The position numbers were made by a program, and so were the translations under genes. 32,729 nt of DNA from Chara braunii (taxonomy: Eukaryota; Streptophyta; Charophyceae; Charales; Characeae): assembly GCA_003427395.1 (NCBI GenBank), contig BFEA01000949.1, forward strand, positions 241,846-274,574. Reading direction: 5' to 3'. The notes below the pieces were generated by a model. That model was not told the DNA's origin, searched no databases, and saw only the letters and a list, made by a program, of their open reading frames with translations. This document shows, piece after piece, positions 18,905 through 27,659 of this stretch; positions within the stretch are counted from its first letter, which is position 1; each line of letters starts with the position of its first letter.

Positions 18905-18972
18905 GCACGAACCTGAGCGTATTTTTCAACATTCTGCGTGTACCAACTGAGTTGGCCTACTGGTACCTTGGC
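18905..18972 (-). repeat. tRNA-like segment (A and B box)
   Basis: Minus strand: CAACTCAGTTGGTACACGC resembles the tRNA A-box region (TAGCTCAGTTGGTAGAGC). About 29 bases later GGTTCGTGCCCC resembles a B-box (GGTTCGANNCC). The spacing suits an internal RNA polymerase III promoter, but the T and anticodon stems do not close well. It lies about 80 bp upstream of the U6 fragment on the same strand. Confidence 0.5.
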
Positions 18973-19039
18973 CAGCCTCGAAACCCACGCCTGGGCCGCA
19001 CGCCAATCTGAAACCAAAGGGGTAATTCAAATAAGTAAA

Positions 19040-19106
19040 CATAAAAAAAAACAAAAAAAAAAACAAAAAAACAAAAACAAAAAAAAACAAAAAACAAAAA
19101 AAAAAC
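19040..19106 (+). repeat. A-rich (AAAAAC)n tract
   Basis: Runs of A broken by single C over about 65 bp. Confidence 0.9.
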
Positions 19107-19204
19107 AGAATGGGGAGGGGTTCCATGTGACCAGCTAGCTACCACTGCGTGCCTCCCTACTGTGCCCTGGGCCACTCCGCCCTGGCAAAGTCCATCTCTC
19201 TGGT

Positions 19205-19870
19205 CCCACCGGGAATGCTCACACTGCGACCCCAAATCTGCAAAAATATGCAGATTTGGGACAGACTAAATTCGAGGCTTTGAGCATGGTTCGGGTCGCA
19301 CTGCTGTGCCTTTTCAGATGGGACAAGGCCCTACGTGCCTGCAGCAATGGCGGATTGGTACTTTGCTGGTCCCATGATGCCGGGTGTGCGGCCTATGTTC
19401 GGTTGTCGTGAAGAGTAGAGGGGTGCGGGGCCCGCAACCCTTGCAGCGTGATCCCAGGTGACGCAGGTCCCGCTGCATATCTTGGTGGTAGTAGCAACTC
19501 TCAGATAGGAACTTTGAAGACCGGTGTGGCTAAGGGTTCCATGTGAACGGCTGCGCACGGTGAGTGTTGCTGCAACGGCCACTGCCTGGGACCAGTCTCC
19601 CGTCCTGCTGTGCCTAGGCACGGTTCACCATCTGCGGGTCCCAATCGGCATGCTCAGGGCATACTCACACTGCAGGCCCCCACGGCCATGCTCACACCGC
19701 AACCCCAAACCTGCAAGAATATGCAGATTTGGGACGGGCAATTTTGGGGTCTTGCGCACGGTTCAGGTCACACACCACTACCCCTTTTCAGATGGGACAC
19801 GCCCCTGGCCGTCTGCAGCAATAACAAAATGGTCCTTTGCTGGTCCCACGACACCATCTACAAGTCGTGC
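19205..19870 (+). repeat. Diverged direct repeat, units about 475 bp apart
   Basis: 19205-19400 and 19680-19870 share, in order, ATGCTCACAC(C/T)GC, AACCCCAAA, an AATATGCAGATTTGGGAC palindrome, GCACGGTTC, CTTTTCAGATGGGACA and CTTTGCTGGTCCCA. In the first unit AAATCTGC...GCAGATTT forms a hairpin. No protein is supported. Confidence 0.8.
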
Positions 19871-20039
19871 AAGAGCTGGTGACCGCGAATTCCCTTGTCC
19901 CGCGGCCACACAGGCTGCCTAACAAAAGGCACACAAATGGTACATTTAGGCCCTTGGCGAATTTGAGTGACTGGTCATGCGCCTCACGGCCCCGACAACA
20001 TACTCCTACTCAACCCTTTTCACAACAGACCGGGGTTGG

Positions 20040-20945
20040 CGGATGGTGCACCCGCGGAGGATCCCCGCCGCTCAGGTTTCCTCTGCCTCGTGGGCTAACC
20101 CAACAGGCTCCCATGTTTGTTGATCTCCTCAGCCCGCGGTTTCGACAATTCATGGGCGTATCAATTGAACCACGCCCACTTTCCGCACACAACTCCGGTA
20201 CCAGCGCTGCCGCCGTGCCCCGGGACTGACAAATAAAAAAAAAGGTAAAAATAAAATACGAACGTCGGAAACCGGTGCTCTGGGGAAGGGAGACCGCCAG
20301 TACCACTCTCAGCTCCGCCAGTCAAGCCTACCGATGGGCCGGCAACAAAACCAAGGGGGATAGCCCCGCCAGGCCCTCAACCCCTCGGCATCTTCAGCCG
20401 CCCTGACATTCCATCGCCGCCAGTCATCGCTCTCGATGCCTGTACCGTCGTTTTGAAAATCCAATGTCGTTACCAATAGTGCTAGTACCCAAGGCTGAGG
20501 CAGACTACGACAAAATTCAATATAAGTTGTTGCCGCGCGGCACGCGGACCTACGGACCAGGCTCACGACTGTCGACCTATGGCGCCCGCCACTCATAAGG
20601 TCTGGCTCCGTCCACAACTGTCAACCTCCCGCATCTACCGCGCGGAGGTCACCGCTCACATTCTATTTCCTCTATCCTAACATAGAGAAAACTCCTAACT
20701 TTTAATCAAAATCGCAATTTTGTCGGCTGAAGCGCCGACTCTATAACATCAAAATAAGAATTATCACGCACGCCTCGAAATTGCGCGCCCACACACTCTC
20801 TACTTTTAGTCAAACGTTTAAGTCAGTGTGAACAAAACGCAACTGTGACTCTCGCAGTGCACTCAAATGTCAAACAAAACTTATCTTCTGTCAATCGCAA
20901 AAACCAGAGCGGATACCCTTGTAAGGGTATTCGCGCCGACAACGT
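20040..20945. repeat. Old composite E: right part
   Basis: Collinear with 22420-23435 of the young copy. It has a tRNA A-box-like word on minus (GTGGTTCAATTGATACGCCC near 20180-20160), an A-rich AAAGGTAAAAATAAAAT stretch, CCAAGGGGGATAG.CCCGC, CGCCGACTCTATA.CATCAA, and the perfect palindrome ATACCCTTGTAAGGGTAT (20919-20936) followed by TCGCGCCGACAACG. No coding frame is kept between copies. Confidence 0.75.
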
Positions 20946-21109
20946 GGTGGGGACAAAGGTCAATATTTCTTGGCCCTCCCCGGGAGTGAATCGTTCTCTG
21001 ACCCAAGCACGTCCTACTCTACTCTCTCTGGGTCGGGGGAAGCAAAGCCCCAGGGTTCAAGGATACCCGTTGATCTTTCCAAAGGGGCTTACCTTTGCCG
21101 GGGCGCTTA

Positions 21110-21260
21110 TTATTAGAAAAAAGGAAAAGGAAAAAATGGGAGAGAGGGAAAACAGAAACAAAAAAAAAGGAAAAGAGAAAGAAAAAAAAGAACCAAAAAA
21201 AAAAGAAAAAAAAAAAGAAAAAAGGAAAAAGAAAAAGAAGGAAAAAGCAAGAAAGAGCAG
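21110..21260 (+). repeat. A/G-rich low-complexity tract
   Basis: AAAAAAGGAAAAG-type sequence; Lys-rich frames here are compositional. Confidence 0.9.
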
Positions 21261-21361
21261 AAAGACAGGGGAAACAAGGGGGGTCCTTATTTTCGCGGGG
21301 GCAGCCCACTCGCCATCAACCTTCCGCCCGTCCCGTCATCGCCTGTACAGCCATGTGCGCG

Positions 21362-21362
21362 T

Positions 21363-21425
<63 letters not shown>

Positions 21426-21426
21426 N
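21362..21426 (+). repeat. (GT)n microsatellite ending in N
   Basis: About 60 bp of GT ending in a single N at 21426, directly against the start of the long duplicated segment. This is a likely assembly-sensitive junction. Confidence 0.95.
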
Positions 21427-23586
21427 ATTCACAATGACTAGCTACGCAGACTTGAATGAACCTACCGTTGAACAGTTGGCTAGATGCATCCTTGCTGAAC
21501 TACTTCTAACTTGTTTTCCAAGGCGCAGCCTCATCTCCCTATGGCACAAAATTCACCCACCTTCTGCGAATTCCAACCGCGCTATTGGATTCGCAGCCCT
21601 TCAAAACCTCAAAAATGCCTCCTCTCTTGCTTGTTTTCGTTAAGAAACGGGCGGAAGCAACCATTTTACTTCCTTTCCTTCCTCACTCCCCGCCATCTCC
21701 ACGCATCGCTTTTCTCAACTAACTTCTACCTTACTAACCTAGAGCTAAAACTGACCTTACCTCTAACCTCGCCCTGTCCCAAACCCCCTACTTAGAATCT
21801 TATTTCGCTTGAATCTATCAAGAATCGAGTGAGGTCATGGTGTCTACTCCCGCCATAGCCCGTTTCTCTCTTAGCTCCCTCCTACATGATAGTGACCACG
21901 CAGCTGCTGTCATTCATACCGGCCAAACCACCCATCGGATCCACATTCCGACGCTGCCATCAGATCCGGAGCGCCCAAAAACCTCAGATTAGCATCCTCG
22001 GGCGCCCAAAACAGTCAAAAAACGGCCGAAATTCGTCGATCTCCACTCCCACCATAGCCGTTTTTGCGGCACCTCCGCGCACCATTTTCTTTTCCCTCCT
22101 GGCGCGAAACCGCGTCCAGGTTCGTTCATCTATTACTGTCGTTTCTACTCTCGCTGTGCAGCGCCCTCCTGCGCTCTCTCTCTCTCTTCTCTGATCCTCC
22201 CTCTCTCTCTTCCTATACTACTTCCTCCCGCGCTAGGCTGCGCTGGACACTACTCACTATGGCAAACGAAGAGAGAGTCCAACCCCTCTCATTTATGCAA
22301 GTTGGCCGTGGGCAGGAGCCATGCCAATCTTCTCTGTACCGTTCCAATGTCAACGGATGTCCCGAAGGACTGTTCCCAGGTAGTGGTAGCCCAGCAGTAG
22401 CCCAGCAGTGGCCCAGCAGTTCGTGGGTGTATCCACTGAACGATGCCGCTGGGCTTTTCTGCAGGTCCCGACGCTGGCACAGGACCTCATTCCCAGATAG
22501 ACACAGCAACAATAGGAAAGCAAAAAAAGTAAAAATAAAATAAAAAATATATATAAAAAAGTCAAACTCAGAAATAAAACGGGGTAAAAACCGGATGCGG
22601 GAGAGGCCTGTTGGTACCTGGGCCTCGGCCTCACCTCGCGGGCCCGCGGTCGGAACCCCCCACAAAAACCAAGGGGGATAGTCCCGCGGGACCCTCAACC
22701 CCTCGGCCTTCTCCTTCAACATGCTCCACTGCTCTGCCGCTCGCTGCTGGCCTCGATCCCGGGATCCGCCTGGTGAGAGTTCAATGACGTAACCTATAGG
22801 GCTAAGCCCAAGCCTGGACAGGCTGTACACTGCCCTGCATATGAGTGGTATGGCCAGCCGGCCCAGGCCTGCGGCAGCAGCGTTAAGGCTGCTGCGTGAC
22901 TTTCCCTCCCAATCCCAAGGCCCCGTACGTGCGCACACGCCGTAAGAGACTGGACCTTGCTCGGCCTGTCACGCTTGTAGCCCCCATAATGCCGCGCGGA
23001 GGCCACCGCTTGCGACTATGGTTCCAACGCACCGGCCTTTGCTGTATGAAGGGGTACATGTTTCCCTTGTGCTACCGTCGCACATGCAACCCAAGCGTGC
23101 CGCCACCCAGCAAATCTACTATCGGCGGCGCATGCCGTATGAACTCAGGTGCACCCTGATCCATTTAATAAAGGAAACTTTTCCTAGCTTTAATCAAAAC
23201 CAAAATGTTGCCGGCGGACACGCCGACTCTATAGCATCAAGAGACAAAATCATCACGCGCGCCTCAAAACTGCGCGCCGACCCACACTTTGCCCCCGTCA
23301 ATCATTCAGTCAACGCGAACCAGACACAACCGCAACTTCGCATGGTATACTGAGATTCTGAACAAACCTTATCTTCTGTCACTTGCAAAAACCAGGGCGG
23401 ATACCCTTGTAAGGGTATTCGCGCCGACAACGATAAGTCTCCAACCTTGGCCAACAGCTAAGTCTCCAACCCGCGCCTCGCCGCACGCTACTTGGTTCGA
23501 TAGAATGAGCAAATCGAAAAGTGGCAGCGTATGTTTCCACATTTCAGCGGAAGATTCATTCCGTTTTTGCTCATCCTATGGATGGA

Positions 23587-23618
<32 letters not shown>
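21427..23618 (+). repeat. Long direct repeat, copy 1 (young composite E)
   Basis: From ATTCACAATGACTAGC the sequence matches 30533 onward at a constant offset of 9106 bp. The only differences I find before the terminal (TG)n are at 23528, 23552 and 23580. Internal order: pyrimidine-rich module with GTTAAGAAACGGGCGG, antisense U6-like segment, TTCAGTGGATACACCCAC tRNA-like word on minus, A-rich stretch, CAAGGGGGATAG module, ATACCCTTGTAAGGGTAT palindrome, then the short unit that abuts (TG)n (23583-23618). The 241-codon minus frame inside starts at GTG and is not protein-like. Confidence 0.92.
22278..22370 (-). pseudogene. U6-like segment in long repeat copy 1
   Basis: Minus strand: GTCCTTCGGGACATCCG, ACATTGGAACGGTACAGAGA with the ACAGAGA box kept, AGATTGGCATGGCTCCTGCC, then GCATAAATGAGAGG. 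It aligns with nearly all of U6 with scattered changes. Upstream on the same strand are three GCCACTGCTGGGC-type repeats and then a tRNA A-box-like word, the same order as at 18747-18972. Confidence 0.85.
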
Positions 23619-23622
<4 letters not shown>

Positions 23623-23708
23623 CCATGTTTTTCGCCTGCGCTGTATTTTGTCTGCGACTTGACGCTCTCCGGTGGTTCATTTGTTTTTCGTTGTCGTACG
23701 CAGACAAG

Positions 23709-23847
23709 ATGTCTTCGTCGAGGGGCGAGGGGGAACCTGCAGTGACCTCTGGGATGGGATCGGGGAAAGATTCCACAAAACGTTCGTCTACGACCTCGAG
23801 GTCGTGGTCGGACCACGCAAGGTCGAAATGGTTCGTTGACTGGTGTG
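23709..23847 (+). pseudogene. 5' gene fragment cut off by repeat S
   Basis: An ATG at 23709 follows a splice-acceptor-like TCGTACGCAGACAAG. The 45 or so codons are Ser/Gly/Lys/Arg-rich with G- or C-ending codons, and end with SWSDHARSKWFVDW. The spaced Trp residues resemble the start of a Myb/SANT-like DNA-binding region as found in many transposases and trihelix proteins, but this is too short to assign. At about 23849 the sequence becomes repeat S (GCGTCACGCAGGA, shared with 12729), so the frame is truncated there. It could be a host gene exon or a transposase remnant. Confidence 0.35.
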
Positions 23848-23848
23848 C

Positions 23849-24500
23849 CGCGTCACGCAGGAGTCAGGGTACACGTCCCCGTTGTGGTATATACACGGAG
23901 CTTCCGTAAGCCGCTCCGGCCGGGTGCGCCAGCCATACCTCTCGCGAGCCCCTACGACAGGACAGGGCCTACGCGAGGCACAACTACCTCCACCTTACGG
24001 GGGCTGTCACCTCTCTTCGGTGGGCGTATTCCCCGCCGAGCTACCAGTCCACAGTACGAAAGCTGATCAGCTGCAATCGCAGAGGTGGACCAGCCGAGGG
24101 CGTTTCTCGTTCGCTGTAGCATAAGGGTTACGCCTCTATCGGACCCGCACGCGAACCAACGTCTGGGGGGGGCTGAGGTCCCAAGCGCGGCTCGTCGCCA
24201 GTCGAATAGGACGCATCCCACACGCCACGCGCACACCACTATAAGGTACATAAAAGTAAAGCATACGCACACACGCACACAAGTACTGAACGACGCAAAG
24301 GACGTACAACGTGACACCCTCCTAGTCCCTTAGTATCCATCCCATAACTTCATGATGCGGGAATCGGTTGAGCGTCGTGCGCGAGACTTAATATAAGCCG
24401 CGCGGGCGTAGGCCTTCTCATATCGACTAGCAATGCCAACGCACACAAACAGTCGCGAAGATGGCGTACTATGCAGTGCCCATAATCGAGCGGTCCCTCG
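23849..24500. repeat. Repeat S, copy 2
   Basis: Second member of the pair with 12729-13363, 11.1 kb downstream of it and in the same orientation. Divergence is spread along its length, including several small indels, so it is an old paralogue. The minus-strand word GGACTGGTAGCTCGGCGGGG near 24050-24030 is the tRNA-like part. Confidence 0.75.
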
Positions 24501-25290
24501 TGGATCCGAGTACCGCTTATGACACTTACGTGTCAGACTCGAAGTATCGAGAGGGTTCCGCCCTCCACGACATTGCACGGCTGAAGGACTATCCGTGCGG
24601 CCGCCGCGGCACGTCCGGCTTTCGGCCCGAGTGCCCTTACGGTCAAGGCAAATAGGCTCTGCTCGAGGGGGGTCCCCTTCAGTGCAGGGCCTAGGGCTTG
24701 GGATGTCCTGGACAAGGACCTTGAATCCCGGCCCAAGACCAATGTCCGACTAACAATCTCCAAGAAACACTTATATAAGTGATGGGGTCACCCTTTCTCT
24801 ACTAGCCCACCCCCTGATTAACTCCTTAGCACGCGGCCCCTTTCAGGCCACACAAGTACCCTACATAGGTACGCATACATACACATATACACACATATAC
24901 ACACATATGGGAATGAACGTGTGACGATCACATCTCACAATCACAGTGGGTCTCCTCCTGCACATATATAGACTGCCAAGGCAGTCCAATCCAATAATCC
25001 ACGTCACAGAACATACCTGCAATCACATCAAAGAGCCAAGCAGAAGTCCATACACTACACGGAGTCAACTCCAACCAATCTCCATGCTCATACCCTTCGC
25101 CTCAACCATGCAAGCCCCAACCTCCAGCCAACCAACCTTAAGTAAATACTCAGTACCTTTGTTAAATGGCCATTCAATAAAATTTCGGGTGAAACCTTAA
25201 CAAAACAGAAAAGATCACCGGGACTGAAGCCTCTTTAGGTTGAGTAAGGAGAGTGGGTTGAGGTTGAGTCGTAAACCGACGAATCGGCAA
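24500..25290. other. Spacer inside the second composite
   Basis: No gene recognised. A CACATATACACACATATAC repeat lies at 24885-24908. Short frames (up to 84 codons) are unremarkable. Confidence 0.4.
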
Positions 25291-25295
25291 CCGAC

Positions 25296-25398
25296 CTGTT
25301 ATCTGTGATAACAGAAGGTGATCCTTGCAGGATCAAAGCTGAATCTAGCCCCAAGTCCTGAATCAATCGATCAAGGAAACCTGTAACACAAAACAGGT
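25296..25398 (+). repeat. Three consecutive perfect small hairpins
   Basis: CTGTTATC/GATAACAG with a 3-base loop (25296-25314), TGATCC/GGATCA (25319-25335) and ACCTGT/ACAGGT (25379-25398). All three are perfect and close together, upstream of the minisatellite whose units also hold private hairpins. Confidence 0.7.
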
Positions 25399-25564
25399 CA
25401 ATCTCAAGCTAGGTCTACACGCTCAGGGAGAGTAATTTCCACATCCTAACCCTACTGGAGCCGTCATATCTAACCAAGTCTAGGTCCATATCTAGATAGT
25501 ACTCAGCGTAAGGTGGACCTCGCCCTAGCCTCCCCTACATATGTCGCCACCTGTCCAAATATAG

Positions 25565-26130
25565 TATAACTCCCCTAAATTAGGAAAATCTCGGCAGCGC
25601 TTCCCGTAGGAAAAGTGGCATCGCATAAAATATACTAGCCCAAAAGTCAAACTTTTGGATTCCAAAAGCCAAAATCTACCTTACTCCCTGGCTTAGCAAA
25701 AATTTGGGCAGCACTCCCTTCAAGGAGGAAGGGCTTCCCAGATTCATACTCAGTCAGAATTGAACTTAGACATAAAGTCTAAATTCTGTCAGACAGAATC
25801 TCAACCAACTCCTTAGATTTGTAGAAATTTCGGCAGCGCTTCCCGTAGAGAAAGTGCTAGTCCAAGATTTATACAAGGCCAAGTTTGGAATCTGAAAACG
25901 ACTTTGATCCTTCAGGGCCCAATTTTGGCTAACTCCCTGAATTAGTAAAAATTTGGGCAGCATCTCCTTTAGAAAAGGAGGCTCCCCAAATTCTTACTAA
26001 GTCAAAAAAGTCATCAAGATCGGATCCTGAAAAAGTCAAAGTTTTGGCTAACTCCTTGATTTTGTAGAAATTTTGGCAGCGCTTCCCGTAGAGAAAGTGG
26101 CTTTCCAAGATTTATATAAGACCAAGTACG
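25565..26130 (+). repeat. About 120-bp minisatellite, five units of two alternating types
   Basis: GGCAGC lies at 25593, 25707, 25832, 25956 and 26075. Units 1, 3 and 5 have GGCAGCGCTTCCCGTAG then AAAGTG. Units 2 and 4 have GGGCAGCA followed by a CTCC...GGAG hairpin. Each starts with AACTCC(C/T)TNAATT and GTA(G/A)AAATTT. Private perfect hairpins sit between: CCAAAAGT/ACTTTTGG (25640-25658), TTAGAC/GTCTAA (25766-25782), ATTCTGTC/GACAGAAT (25783-25799). From memory, similar GGCAGC...CTCCC tandem repeats occur in untranslated parts of some plant Tat/Ogre-type retrotransposons; I could not test this. Confidence 0.85.
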
Positions 26131-26400
26131 AATCAAAAGATTCCAAAAAATGCAGAAATTGATCCAAGTAAAAAAAAACGAGTCCAGAAAATGCAGGAAA
26201 TGACTCCAACTCCTATGGCTCTAGCACGTGGCGAGCAACTACAACAACTACCTATCAAATCCAAACTCAGACTAAGAAGTGGCATCACTCAGTCACATGC
26301 AGGCCAAACCACAAACATGCACTCTCTCACCACCCCCAAGTTACCTTAGCAAACAATAGTTCAGAGCCTTTCAATGATTTGTCCCTTATACCCAGCTTAC
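26130..26400. other. Spacer before hairpin array 2
   Basis: Nothing recognised. It is C/A-rich and contains no long frame. Confidence 0.4.
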
Positions 26401-26409
26401 ATAGGGCAT

Positions 26410-27140
26410 AAGGCCAGACCACCCAAACTTATGGAACATGTCTAGCCCAACCAAGAGGTATACACAAACACAGGGCACAACAACTTTTCTCTTCTTTGGG
26501 CATGTGGCTAGGCCATCATAGTCGCCCTGAACAGTTTAAGTATCCAGAGTTTATATAGTTGTCTGCACTTAGTCTTTTGAGGTAGCATATAGCTGAGCCG
26601 ATCATCTTCAGCTCAAGACTCAGCCTGCCCCTTCATACTAGTTTATTCTTAGTTAAGTACTCTCTTCAGTTGGTGATAAGCTATAGTCAGGCCACCCAAA
26701 CTTATGGAACCCTCCCTGACTAGCCTGTTCATAGATAGTATAATAGTAGAGTATATCGAAGTTATAGCCTTCCGGTTCCAGCATGTGCGAGGCGTTGGAC
26801 CAAGACCACCCAAACTTATGGAACATGTCCTGGTCCTCGGCCTGATTCATTTCTCTTAAACCAAAGCAGGAAGAGGTAGAGCCACCCAAACTTATGGGAC
26901 ATGCTCACCTCCTTGTTTAGAAACCAAAGAAACTGTCAAAAAAACCCCAAATAAACAAGGCCGCCAAACTACCCAAACTTATGGATTTGACTGGCTCCCG
27001 AAAAAGCAATCACATTCAACCCTCACAAGTCAGAGCAACCAGACCACCCAAACTTATAGAACATGTCTGGTTCTCCAGGCAATACAAAATAAAGCACAGC
27101 GTCGAGCCTTCCCAAACTTATGGAACTGGCCCAGCCTTTG
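26410..27140 (+). repeat. Hairpin array 2: seven stem-loops with CCCAAACTTATGG
   Basis: AAACTTAT occurs at 26425, 26698, 26812, 26888, 26975, 27050 and 27114, mostly within CCCAAACTTATGGAACATG. Outer flanks pair and differ between units: AGTCAGG/CCTGACT (26698 unit), CCAGAC/GTCTGG (27050 unit), GACCAAGAC/GTCCTGGTC (26812 unit), and weaker pairs in the 26888 and 26975 units. A degraded unit is at about 26477. It corresponds to array 1 in position (before module D) but has one extra A in the core and a longer loop. No frame spans it. Confidence 0.88.
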
Positions 27141-27389
27141 GTTGACCCAGTCAAACCTCATGCAATACAACCTTTCTCCCACCCTTCCCCCATATGCAAT
27201 CTCACAATCTGCTTTCAGGCAACACCAAGAAAGTTGAAACTGACATCATACAAACATTATTTTATTCGATCTGGTTATGTCCTGAATAGAAAACGAAAAC
27301 CATAGGGTCAAGCATGCATACGTCAATCAAACTATAGGGGGATAAGCAAACATGGGTGTAGTGGGGTATACAGGTAGATAGAGATTACC

Positions 27390-27659
27390 TGATAGTTCCT
27401 TACCTCCAGAACCTCGCCTAGGTTCCGGCAGAGCTCTCGCAATCGGTGGGGTAACCTCCCACAGAGGCCTTGGCGCGAACCTACGGGTTGCAATCCCGCC
27501 TGCCGCCTTCCTCTCGTAATCAAAAGACCGGACTTAGACTGAGAAAGGCAGCGAAAGAAGTTCAAACTCTCAGATACAAGAGGGGTGCGCTCAATCTCAC
27601 GATGAGAGGGCCTTGAAGTCTTCGGTACCTGAGGGCCCCGCAATGATGGCCAAACTGCA
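27390..27659. repeat. Module D, copy 2
   Basis: Second copy, again directly downstream of a hairpin array. The segment CTACGGGTTGCAATCCCGCC followed by TGCCGCCTTCCTCTC is unchanged from copy 1, while the flanks have diverged, pointing to stronger constraint or recent exchange at that core. A weaker echo (CCAATCCCGTCGCTGCCTTC) lies at about 30510-30529. Confidence 0.8.

Noticed and set aside
22213-22938. 241-codon minus-strand frame, present again at 31319-32044
   Set aside because: It starts at GTG, runs through the U6-like segment and the A-rich tract, and its composition is not protein-like. It is open in both copies only because the copies are identical.
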